Positions 1 to 7,527 of a DNA stretch of 38,969 bases are shown one piece after another. Under the pieces are notes generated by a model. That model was not told the DNA's origin, did not search any database, and saw nothing but the letters and a program-made list of their open reading frames with translations. The position numbers and the translations under genes were made by a program. Numbering within the stretch: position 1 is the stretch's first letter; each line of letters starts with the position of its first letter. Source of the stretch: JANNRA01 sp031401035 (GTDB lineage Bacteria; Desulfobacterota; Binatia; HRBIN30; CADEER01); contig JANNRA010000162.1 of NCBI GenBank assembly GCA_031401035.1, positions 1 through 38,969 of the forward strand, given 5' to 3'.

Positions 1-92
1 GGACGCTGGCGAAATCACGACCGCGTCGAGTTCTTCGTGAAATCGACAACATAGGGCGTCAGCGGACGTCCGCGAATTTTGCCCCGGAGGCT

Positions 93-134
93 CTCACATG
101 CAGGAGGTCCCTGGTTCGAGCCCAGGTGCGACCA
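93..134 (+). tRNA. 3' half of a tRNA gene (tRNA-Val CAC-like), probable attachment-site scar
   Basis: A run from the anticodon loop to the discriminator base reads as a tRNA 3' half: loop CTCACAT (93-99), 3' anticodon strand GCAGG (100-104), variable AGGTC (105-109), a perfect T-arm CCTGG-TTCGAGC-CCAGG (110-126), 3' acceptor strand TGCGACC (127-133) and A134. The loop suggests anticodon CAC (Val). The 5' half is absent: bases 88-92 (AGGCT) cannot pair with GCAGG, and no GGTCGCA acceptor strand or D-arm lies upstream. Homology that begins in the anticodon loop and runs to the 3' end is the usual footprint of tyrosine-integrase insertion into a tRNA gene. No integrase is in the window, so the attachment-site reading is inference. 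Confidence 0.7.
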
Positions 135-689
135 CTCCGGAAGGTCACGGCTTTCTCAATACGTGCAGTGGCGATGCGCGTGATGTGAGGCGGGGTGGGT
201 CGGTCGTCTCGGTGAGAATGTACGAGGTCCTTGGCGCCGGTCTTCAAGCGGCTCATTCAACAAGGACATTGCAGCGTAAAGGGCTTGGCTGGAGGTGGAC
301 CACGGTGCCGGCGCGCTGCCAATCACCTTGTCGTGGGCGCGCGACAGCACGTTCCGGTTCTTTCCGCTGATCACGCACGAGGATCGCAGGTTGACGCGGC
401 ATCCGTTCGAGCTCGCCACCAACTGAGGTCCTGGCGCTGGTAGGTCGGCTCGAGGTGCGAGACTGGATCGACGTCCTCGTGCGTCCCGGTGAGCATGTCG
501 GGACCTGCGTGCTGGATGCGGCCGGCGGGCTGTGCCGCGCCACCCCCGACGACCTGGGCTCGCAGCGCACCGGTCTTCGCGCTCACCCCGGCTGCATCTG
601 TGGTGCGCTGCCGCGCGTGGTCGTATAGTCCGGGTCCGTTCCCCGGACCCAGTCGCCCTGGCACTTCCAGCAGACCTGAGGACCAACAC
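135..689. other. gene-poor stretch with possible eroded coding traces
   Basis: No convincing intact gene in 555 bases. Two short plus-strand frames have protein-like composition: about 280-426, containing ARDSTFRFFPLITHEDR and ending at TGA 424-426, and about 395-628, containing LEVRDWIDVLVRPGEHVG and ending at TAG. They lie in different frames and overlap near 400-426, as a frameshifted remnant would. Neither has a credible start codon and I cannot assign a family. The stretch follows the tRNA half, so eroded integrated DNA is plausible but unproven. Confidence 0.35.
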
Positions 690-875
690 ATGATCGGCGT
701 CGGCATTCTCATCTTCGGCCTGCTGGTTGTCGTCGTCGGTGTCGGCGGGATGCTGGGCCGCGGCGCGAAGTCTGACAGCACAGGCGCAAGCGCGGACGAA
801 GAAGACGACGAGGATGACAGCGGCCGCCTGATGGAGAAGCGCGTCCTCTATCGGCGCGGGTTCTGGCGTCTGTAA
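690..875 (+). CDS. small single-pass membrane protein with acidic tail
   Basis: A 61-residue protein starting at ATG 690, with a GAGGA-type ribosome site just upstream (about 678-682). Residues 2-22 form one strongly hydrophobic Ile/Val/Leu/Gly-rich helix with almost no preceding charge. A short hinge, a run of Asp and Glu (about 36-44) and a basic C-terminus with an aromatic end (RRGFWRL) follow. The layout is that of a small inner-membrane protein, with the acidic and basic tail probably on one face of the membrane. I do not recognise a family. The open frame extends upstream, but the extension lacks membrane or coding character and ATG 690 carries the ribosome site. No functional partner is evident nearby. 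Confidence 0.5.
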   Translation: MIGVGILIFGLLVVVVGVGGMLGRGAKSDSTGASADEEDDEDDSGRLMEKRVLYRRGFWRL

Positions 876-1227
876 TTCGCGAGCCCGTTCAGTCCGACTC
901 CGCCGCCGTCGGGGTGCGCGCTGGTGTCTCCGGCCTGCCACCTCGGGCCGCTTGGTGCTGGACCTCACTGGCCGGATCTGCTGCCGGCGAGGCCGCTGCT
1001 CGGTGCGGACAGCCATGTGACGCGGGGCCCCTGTGGGCTGGTGTTGCCGCGTCGTCATTCGCCTCGGCGAACCCCAGCGGCGCTTATGGTGAATCTCGAC
1101 CCGCGTCGGCCGTTGCGTCGTGGCGCTTGCGCTCGCATCCCTCCACTTGCAGCATGCAGGCCATCGCCATCAGGGGCAGGGGGCGCGGCGGCTGCTCGAG
1201 CGGGGTCGAGCCGGCGGCGACGTGATC
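876..1227. other. 352-bp intergenic stretch, nothing identified
   Basis: Between the small membrane protein and the GT-C-like gene I see no gene, RNA or repeat that I can support. Open frames exist on both strands but are GC-driven, rich in Arg, Ala, Ser and Pro, with no recognisable motif. The stretch may hold the promoter and leader of the gene at 1228; no clear -35/-10 pair was found. Confidence 0.4.
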
Positions 1228-2715
1228 ATGGATCGTCAATCGGAGGACGCTAGATCGGCGCCGCAGCGCGCGCGGCGTCGCGGCCGCGCCGGCATCGCCA
1301 GCGCGCTGTTCGTCGCCGCGTTCGCCTACCTGTATGCGTTCCGCAACGAGGGCATCTTCCATCTGGACGCGGTGTTCCTGGCCCAGGCGGTCGAGGACAT
1401 CTATGCGCGCGGCCACTGGGATCGGTCCTGGCGCTTCGGCGCGGTGCTCGCCAACGCCCTCGTGTACCTCCCGTTCTGGCTGTCTGGCGAGAATGCCGAG
1501 CGCGCCACGGTCCTGGCGAGCATCCTCTTCCATGCCGCCTCGATCGCGATGGCGTTCCTCTTTCTGGATCGTCTGTCCGGCAGTCGGCGGCTGGCCGCAC
1601 TCGCCGCTGGATTGTTCGCGGTGACACCGATCTACGCGATTCCGAATACCTTCGGGAAGGAGTACGGCCTGGCGGTGCTGCTCATCGCGACGTCGTTCTG
1701 CCTGGCGCTGGCGGCGCGGCGGTCGGCCAGCGCCATGCGGGCCGCGAGCGCGGCGCTGGTCTTGGCGCTGTCGTTCGTCGCGTGGGAGGGCGCGCTGGCG
1801 ATCACGCCCATCTTCGCCGTGGTGTTGCTCGCGCCGCGGTGCGAGCGCCCGGTGTTCGGAGCGCTCGGCCGCCGTCTGGCGACGGGGGCGCTGGTGGGTT
1901 TCGGCGTCGGCCTGGCCTTCGATCTCTCGACGTCGCTGCACTCGATACTCAGGACCTATGCCGGGAGCCCGCACATGACCGGATTCCTCGGCCTGGCATC
2001 CCCGATGCTGCCGCGTACCCTGCACGACCTGGTGCACTTCCTCGGCTGGCCGTTGCTGACCGCGAGTGGGTTCGGGCTCGTCCTGGCGCTCGCCCGGCGG
2101 CGCTACCGCTCCCTCCTGCCGCTGGCCACGCTGATGATCGCTACCGTCGCCTTCTACGGAAACCTCTCCACCTATGGGCCTCGCTATCTCGTCCTGGTGG
2201 CCTTCGGGGTGTGCATACTCGCCGGCGTCGCGTTTCATGTCCTGCTCGGAGGTGGACCGGTCGCCCGCGTCGCGGCGGCGGTGGCCTTTGCGTGCGTCGT
2301 CGGGTCGCAGGTGGCGCTGTCGCTGCCGCTGTTGGCGCCGCGGCACGCGTACAACGGCGCCAAGCAGTGCGCGCTGATGATCGCGGCGGTGACGGAGCCC
2401 GGGAGCGTCATCATCACCATGGATGACCGCCGCTTCGTCGAGTACTACGCGCGACGCGCGACGCTGCAGCATCCCATCGGCGATCGCGCCGCGACGGATG
2501 CGTGGATCGATGTCGTGCGGCAGGCGCTCAACCGCGGTCCGGTGTACCTGACGGAGTCGGGCCTGTCCTACGATCCGCGTCGCCTCGTGCGGCGCGCCCT
2601 GCGCGCCAACTTCGCCTTCACCCTGGCCGGGAAGCGGGTCTGCGAAGACTACCACCACGCCGAGCGCCGACTGCAGCGTTACCAGGGGCATCTCTGGCGG
2701 CTGACGCCGCGATGA
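1228..2715 (+). CDS. polytopic membrane protein, GT-C/PMT-like glycosyltransferase family
   Basis: A 495-residue integral membrane protein with about ten hydrophobic segments and a basic N-terminus (residues 1-20). The first outside loop after helix 1 carries an acidic motif (IFHLDAVFLAQAVED), the position where GT-C glycosyltransferases (PMT/ArnT type, polyprenyl-phosphate-sugar dependent) hold their catalytic acidic residue. The C-terminal third is a soluble, probably periplasmic domain with few hydrophobic residues. GT-C proteins usually move a lipid-linked sugar onto a lipid or protein at the outer face of the inner membrane; donor and acceptor cannot be read here. Start ATG 1228 was chosen over GTG 1222, two codons upstream. 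It converges with the DUF748 gene (stop at 2820), and a weak hairpin lies just after the stop (2718-2736). Function is a fold-level inference. Confidence 0.55.
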   Translation: MDRQSEDARSAPQRARRRGRAGIASALFVAAFAYLYAFRNEGIFHLDAVFLAQAVEDIYARGHWDRSWRFGAVLANALVYLPFWLSGENAERATVLASILFHAASIAMAFLFLDRLSGSRRLAALAAGLFAVTPIYAIPNTFGKEYGLAVLLIATSFCLALAARRSASAMRAASAALVLALSFVAWEGALAITPIFAVVLLAPRCERPVFGALGRRLATGALVGFGVGLAFDLSTSLHSILRTYAGSPHMTGFLGLASPMLPRTLHDLVHFLGWPLLTASGFGLVLALARRRYRSLLPLATLMIATVAFYGNLSTYGPRYLVLVAFGVCILAGVAFHVLLGGGPVARVAAAVAFACVVGSQVALSLPLLAPRHAYNGAKQCALMIAAVTEPGSVIITMDDRRFVEYYARRATLQHPIGDRAATDAWIDVVRQALNRGPVYLTESGLSYDPRRLVRRALRANFAFTLAGKRVCEDYHHAERRLQRYQGHLWRLTPR

Positions 2716-2819
2716 GGGCCGCGGTCGCGCCGCGGCGCACAGGCCGGCGCTTCCGGAGGGTCGATCGCGCCTGCAGGGCGGACAGCGGGACATCGCTGCG
2801 CGGCTGCAAGGGCCTGTCG

Positions 2820-5800
2820 CTACGGTTGATCCTGCAACTCGACATAGACGCCCGGTGGGTCGGCCGGCGGCGCGCCCGAGGCCGGTCGCCACTCCACCAG
2901 CATCAGCCGCGCGACGGGGAGGGAGGGATCGGCATTCGCGCCGGTGAACGCCGCGCGCACGGCGGCGAGGCGCGCGGCGGCAAGCGCGGGTGCGCCGTCG
3001 ATGCCGATTGCGGCGAGGTCGGTGGCGGTGAGCTGCGGCGTGGCGACCAGCACCAGGCCGGTGTGGGCCTCCAGGATGCGGGCGATCTCGGCGACGCGCG
3101 CCGCGCCGCTGGCGTCGAGCGCGCCGCCGCCGGCGGGGAAGGGGATCGGGTCGATGGCGAAGGCGTGCGGCGCGCCTTTGGTCCCGAACAGGCTGCCGAG
3201 GATGCGCAGCGGGCTGGTGAGGGCGCCGACCAGGGCGCTGCGCACTGCCTGGCCCACGACCGAGCCGAGCGTGACGCGACGCGAAGCGAGGTCGAGCGAC
3301 AGCGGCAGCGTCAGGTGGACGGTTCCCCCCAGGTCGGTGATCAGATTGAGCGCGATCGGTAGTGGCACGCCACTCTGCTGCTGGATGACGTCGACACCGG
3401 TCTGTCGCACATCGATGCCGCGCAGGACCATGCGCGCCGTTGCCGCGTAGCCGGGCGGCGCCGGCCGGGCATCGACGTCGAGCGACAGCCAGCCGGCCGT
3501 GGCGTCGTACCCCAGTAGCGGCGCGACATAGGGGTTCAGCGCCTGCAACGGCGCGTCGCGTACGCTGCCGCGTCCGCTGACGCCGCTGCCGGTCAGGCGG
3601 CCGACGAGATCGACCGCGCTGATCTCGTCCTGTTTGCCCGTCAGGGTGAAGCGGCCGTCGCCGTCGGGGCCCAAGCCGTCATCAACGACATCGCCACGCA
3701 GCCCGCTCAGGCTGGTCCAATAGGGCGGGGCAAGCGTCGAGTCGAGAAACTCGACCTTGCCGCCCTCGACGACCAACCGCTGCAGGTGCAGGCGCGCGGG
3801 CTCCGCCGCGCGCACCGTCGCGCCGGCGGTGACGAGATCATACGGGAACGTGCCGTCGGCGCGGCGCTGCAAGAGGACGTAGGGGTAGCTGAGCGACAGC
3901 GACGCGACCTCGACCACCGTCTGTTCGGCGTGGTCGAGGGTGAAATCGGCCTCGGCGAGGTGAACGGCCATCACCTCCGCCGGTCGCCCCGGATTCGGTG
4001 GGGCGGTGTGGGCGTCGCGCAGCCGCACCCGACCGCGTGCGTGCACGGCACCGTCGCGCTGCGTCAGCGCGACCGTCGCGTCGCCGCTGCCGCGCGTCAG
4101 TTGCAGCGGTAACGCCTGCGTCAGCGCCGCCAGCGGCGCCAGGGGGAGCGCCTTGGTGTCGATGTCGAGCTGCGCGTCGAGCGGCGCGACTCCCAGTCGG
4201 CCGGAGACGGCGATGGTCCCGCCACCGTCTGTCGTTGCGTGCAGCGTCAACGGCTGCGGGCCGTCGGCGTGGCGTCCGTCCCAGCGGCCCGCGACGGCGC
4301 CGAGCGTGAAGGTGGCGGCGCCGCGTCGCAGACGGACACGCCCGGTGCGGACCTCGATGGCACCGGTCTCGATCGTCCACGCCGATTCAGGTGCGTCCGC
4401 GACGGCGCCGACCGGGAGCACGAGCCCGGCGTCGGTCAGCGCGAGAGTCAGTTCGGGCGTGTCGATCGCCAGGTCGCCCAGGACGAGGTGGCGGGCTGCG
4501 AAATCGACGCGCACGGCGTGAAACGTCGCCGACGCGGCCGAGAAGGCGGTATCGGTCGGTCCCGTCACACGCGCTTCGCGCAGCCGCGCCTCGAGGCGCA
4601 GCTCCTGACGCGGCGGCACGCTGGTCGATTCGTACACGGCCGCCGCATCGACGGTGGCGCGGGCGGTTGCGAATCCGGGCGGGAGGTCGAGCCGCGTACG
4701 ATCGACCACCAACCCGGTGACGCGCAGCTCGCCCTCCGCTGCGGGGGCGGCGCCGCCCAGCTGCAGGCGGGCGCGCCCCTCCAGGGTGGCGCCGTCGACG
4801 GTGCCGCTGAGCTGCACCTGCATTCCCACCTGGTCGCTCGCCAGCACGACATCGCTGCAGACGAGCCGCGTCAGGTGCAGCGGCGCGGCGCGCTGACGGC
4901 CGCCGACGGGGTAGCGGACGGTGAGCGCGCCGTCGCTGACGACGACCTCGCGCAGGCGCACCTCGATCGGCGCGGCGTCGCGGCCGCGCGACTCGCGGTC
5001 GAAGCGCCCGACCGTCGGTCGGTACTGCGCGTCGAGCTGGACGATGCCGACGGGATGGTCGACGAGCAGCCGGTCGAGCGCGACGGTTCCGTCGACGGGG
5101 TCGACGCGCACCGCGGGGAGGTCGATCCGCTGCGCCGCGAACTCGGTGCCGGTGTCATCGGTGATGCGCGGTTCGTGCAGCGTCACGTCGAGGCGCAGCG
5201 TCGGCTCGGGCGCCAGCGCCGAGGCGTACGTCGCCTGCATGTCGACCATGGCGTGAAGAGTCTGCAGCGACGGCAGCAGATCGATGGTGCGGCTGTTGAT
5301 CTCGAGGCCGGTGACGCGGCCGACGGCGGCGATCGTGACGCCGCCGTCCGTGCCGAGCTGCACATTGGCGCTGGCTTCGAGCGGCGCCGCGTCGAGTGTG
5401 CCGGCGAGCGTCGCGCGCATGGCTGGACCGCCCGCGGTATCCGTCAGGTCGGACGCCTCGAAGTGCGTCAGGCGCAGCTGCGCCGCGCGCAGTTCGCCCC
5501 GCACCGGATAGCGCACGGTGAGGTCGAGGTCGGTGACGAGCACCTGGCGGATCGTCACCGGCGGGACGATGCGGTCGCCCAGCGCGTCGCCGCCGAAACC
5601 GGGCAGGCGCGGACGATAGTCGGCATCGAGCTCGACCGCGCCCGCGGGCGCCTCGACGACGACCCGCTCGACGATGATGTGGCCATCGAAGAGCGCGCGC
5701 GGGCTGACCTCGACGACGATGCGCCGCACCGTGGTCTGCGCGGCGCCGCTTCCCAGCGCGATGTCCGCGAGGGTGAGGCGGTCATCCCGCGGTTGCCAAT

Positions 5801-5990
5801 CGAGCGTCCCGATCGTCACCGGCATGCCGAGCGCGCCGCTCAGGGCGCGCTCGATGGCGGGGCGGGCGAGGTGGGGTAGCAGGATGACGACGGCGACAGC
5901 AGCGCCGACGACGAGCACCGCCAGGATCCCGAGGACCACGAGGGCGCGGCGCAGGCGGCTGCGGCGCCGCGGAGGCGGTGCATGCGGCAT
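2820..5990 (-). CDS. DUF748 / AsmA-like envelope protein
   Basis: A 1056-residue protein with one N-terminal transmembrane helix (about residues 15-40, after a Pro/Arg-rich cytosolic stretch), then a long beta-rich periplasmic region. Blocks of the form 'RxxLDxxxxxxxDLTVRYPVxGxxRAAxLxLT' recur at least twice in the first half, suggesting repeated beta modules. The C-terminal third has the DUF748 signature: LNLITDLGGTVHLTLPLSLD, then a VGQAVRSALVGALTSPLRIL segment, then a PIPFPAGGGALDASG stretch leading into an OmpA-like-looking tail. AsmA/TamB/DUF748 proteins span the periplasm and are implicated in lipid transport to, or homeostasis of, the outer membrane. Start ATG 5990 was preferred to a codon six residues upstream. 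The gene lies 90 bp downstream of the thioesterase and may be co-transcribed with it. The family is fairly certain; the cargo is unknown. Confidence 0.8.
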   Translation of the reverse strand: MPHAPPPRRRSRLRRALVVLGILAVLVVGAAVAVVILLPHLARPAIERALSGALGMPVTIGTLDWQPRDDRLTLADIALGSGAAQTTVRRIVVEVSPRALFDGHIIVERVVVEAPAGAVELDADYRPRLPGFGGDALGDRIVPPVTIRQVLVTDLDLTVRYPVRGELRAAQLRLTHFEASDLTDTAGGPAMRATLAGTLDAAPLEASANVQLGTDGGVTIAAVGRVTGLEINSRTIDLLPSLQTLHAMVDMQATYASALAPEPTLRLDVTLHEPRITDDTGTEFAAQRIDLPAVRVDPVDGTVALDRLLVDHPVGIVQLDAQYRPTVGRFDRESRGRDAAPIEVRLREVVVSDGALTVRYPVGGRQRAAPLHLTRLVCSDVVLASDQVGMQVQLSGTVDGATLEGRARLQLGGAAPAAEGELRVTGLVVDRTRLDLPPGFATARATVDAAAVYESTSVPPRQELRLEARLREARVTGPTDTAFSAASATFHAVRVDFAARHLVLGDLAIDTPELTLALTDAGLVLPVGAVADAPESAWTIETGAIEVRTGRVRLRRGAATFTLGAVAGRWDGRHADGPQPLTLHATTDGGGTIAVSGRLGVAPLDAQLDIDTKALPLAPLAALTQALPLQLTRGSGDATVALTQRDGAVHARGRVRLRDAHTAPPNPGRPAEVMAVHLAEADFTLDHAEQTVVEVASLSLSYPYVLLQRRADGTFPYDLVTAGATVRAAEPARLHLQRLVVEGGKVEFLDSTLAPPYWTSLSGLRGDVVDDGLGPDGDGRFTLTGKQDEISAVDLVGRLTGSGVSGRGSVRDAPLQALNPYVAPLLGYDATAGWLSLDVDARPAPPGYAATARMVLRGIDVRQTGVDVIQQQSGVPLPIALNLITDLGGTVHLTLPLSLDLASRRVTLGSVVGQAVRSALVGALTSPLRILGSLFGTKGAPHAFAIDPIPFPAGGGALDASGAARVAEIARILEAHTGLVLVATPQLTATDLAAIGIDGAPALAAARLAAVRAAFTGANADPSLPVARLMLVEWRPASGAPPADPPGVYVELQDQP

Positions 5991-6080
5991 ACGGGTTCGA
6001 TACCCCACATCCGCATGTTCCGCTGCAAGGCGGCGCGAGGCCGTGCGCCGCAGGCGGCCGACGAATCGGGGCGCGGCGGC

Positions 6081-6881
6081 TCAGGCGTCGTGCAGGCGGA
6101 CGATGAGCGACTGGCTGCCGGTGGCCATCAGGCGACCGGTTTCGCTCCACAGGTGGACGCGCCCGTGCCCGAAGCCGTTGGCGATGCCGTGCACGCGGAT
6201 GTCGGCCAGCACCCAGTCGGTCGGCGCCAGATCGAGAATGCGGATGGTGTTGTCGAGGCTGCTGCCGCCGGCCCAACGGCCGAGCGCCTGGCCGATGCCG
6301 GAGGGCACCCAGTCGGCGACGATAGCCAGCCCGGCGGCGGAGCGGTCGAGCTCGCGCGGCAGCCGCACCCACAGGGCGGAGTGGCCGTCGGCGCTCGGCG
6401 TGCCGTCGCGCTGACGGCCGTAGCGCCCGCGCGCGACGCGCATGTCGACCTGGTCGTGGATGGTGCCCTCGCTGTTCGGGAACGCCGGCGGTTTCGGGCA
6501 CTCGTCGGGCGGCGGCACATCGGGCATCTGCGGCCACTGTCCCGAGATATCGAGCTGGCGGCTGCCGAGCGCGGCGTTGACGGTGAAGATCTCCTGATCG
6601 CCGACGTGGCCGATGGCGCGCGCCTGGGTGACGTTGCGGCCGGCCACCGGCACGATGACGTCGAGGTCGAGCACCGCCGGGCGGCGGGCGTACGAGAGAT
6701 ACTGCGCCGTCGCCCAGGCGAGCGGCCGTCCGGTGGTCGCTTCCAGCGCCGTCACCGCCGCCGCGAGGCCGCAGCCGCCGAAGAGAAAGCCCTCGCGCAC
6801 CGTCAACCTGCGCTCGACCGGCAGGTACCAGCGATGCGGGTTGTGCGTCGCCTGCAGGCCGAGGAACTCGCGCGCGTGCAT
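6081..6881 (-). CDS. acyl-CoA thioesterase II-like (double hotdog, TesB type)
   Basis: A 266-residue protein of the usual double-hotdog length. The N-terminal hotdog carries FLFGGCGLAAAVTALEATTGRPLAWATAQYL-type sequence around the first helix. The C-terminal one has GWAGGSSLDNTIR followed by DWVLADIRVHGIANGFGHGR and ends MATGSQSLIV, matching the TesB pattern (D...S/N...GxG, then L-x-A-T-x-x-Q). These enzymes hydrolyse medium- or long-chain acyl-CoA to free acid and CoA in the cytoplasm. ATG 6881 lies 6 bp after the GNAT stop, with an AGGA element overlapping that stop, so the two are probably translationally coupled. Acyl-CoA enzymes elsewhere in the window fit a fatty-acid or steroid-acid lifestyle. 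Substrate is not deducible. Confidence 0.75.
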   Translation of the reverse strand: MHAREFLGLQATHNPHRWYLPVERRLTVREGFLFGGCGLAAAVTALEATTGRPLAWATAQYLSYARRPAVLDLDVIVPVAGRNVTQARAIGHVGDQEIFTVNAALGSRQLDISGQWPQMPDVPPPDECPKPPAFPNSEGTIHDQVDMRVARGRYGRQRDGTPSADGHSALWVRLPRELDRSAAGLAIVADWVPSGIGQALGRWAGGSSLDNTIRILDLAPTDWVLADIRVHGIANGFGHGRVHLWSETGRLMATGSQSLIVRLHDA

Positions 6882-6887
6882 GGCGTC

Positions 6888-7463
6888 CTACGTCTTCTTC
6901 AGCCGCCGCGGCGGCAGCAATTCGGGCGGCGTCGCCACCTTCTGGGCGAGGAAGATGGCGGCATCGAGCTTGAAGAAATTGCGCTTGCGGTACCAGCGCA
7001 GCGCGTCCTTGTTGTTCTCCGCCACCTCGAGCACCAGGTGCGTGCAGCCGCGCAGGCGGGCGAGGTGCTGCAGCTGCTCCATCATGAAGCCGCCGACGCC
7101 CTGGCCCTGCAGGTCCTCGTGTACCGCCAGCTCCTCGACGAACATCGGCCGCATGCCGCGGTTGTCGAAGTAGCGCGGATTGATCCAACTGTCGTCGCCA
7201 CCGCTCTCGAAGGTGCACTCGGCGTAGCCGACGATGCGGCCGCCGAGCTCGAAGAGCAGCTGCTCGACGCCCTCCTCGGCGTAGATGTCGACGAACCGCG
7301 CCTTCGAGCGCGGGCGCTGGTACTCGACCGTCTCGCGGTTGACGTCGCGGAAGACGCGCTTGAGGAACTCCCAGGTGCGGTTGAGGTCGCGCCGGTGGAT
7401 GCGACGCACCTTCACCTCGAGGTGCGGGTGCGGGGTGGGCGGCGGCGTGCGGGATGCGGCCAT
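6888..7463 (-). CDS. GNAT-family N-acetyltransferase
   Basis: A 191-residue acetyltransferase. A disordered, Pro/His-rich N-terminus (about 1-15) precedes the GNAT core. Motif A is visible as VEELAVHEDLQGQGVGGFMM, with the Q/R-x-x-G-x-G/A acetyl-CoA pyrophosphate loop as QGQGVG; motif B follows as LVLEVAENNKDALRWYRKRN with the typical A-x-x-x-Y-x-k-x-n/g-F ending. The acetyl or acyl acceptor is unknown. Start ATG 7463 was chosen; a GTG at 7481 would add six residues but lies inside the hairpin at 7481-7520. It is followed 6 bp later by the thioesterase gene, suggesting a two-gene unit. Confidence 0.8.
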   Translation of the reverse strand: MAASRTPPPTPHPHLEVKVRRIHRRDLNRTWEFLKRVFRDVNRETVEYQRPRSKARFVDIYAEEGVEQLLFELGGRIVGYAECTFESGGDDSWINPRYFDNRGMRPMFVEELAVHEDLQGQGVGGFMMEQLQHLARLRGCTHLVLEVAENNKDALRWYRKRNFFKLDAAIFLAQKVATPPELLPPRRLKKT

Positions 7464-7480
7464 GCGCGCCGGTGCATACA

Positions 7481-7520
7481 CCGCGCCGGGGCCGCCTTCA
7501 AAAAGGCGGCCCCGGCGCGG
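7481..7520 (-). terminator. perfect 18-bp hairpin after the VWA gene
   Basis: CCGCGCCGGGGCCGCCTT (7481-7498), loop CAAA (7499-7502), and the exact complement at 7503-7520. It starts 7 bases after the VWA stop and ends 17 bases before the GNAT start. The stem is very stable, but no T-run follows on the minus strand, so it may be a U-tract-free terminator or an RNA-stabilising hairpin between two same-strand genes. Confidence 0.5.
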
Positions 7521-7527
7521 GCGGCGT

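Noticed and set aside
59..256. Small minus-strand frame over the tRNA half (contains RTWARTRDLLH)
   Set aside because: This peptide is the usual artefact of translating a tRNA gene on its antisense strand.
990..1075. LLGADSHVTRGP-like string resembling an aconitase-family motif
   Set aside because: Only a handful of residues match and there is no supporting sequence on either side.
2718..2736. GCCGCGG-TCGCG-CCGCGGC hairpin as terminator of the GT-C-like gene
   Set aside because: The stem is only 7 bp, there is no T-run, and such palindromes are common by chance at this GC content.
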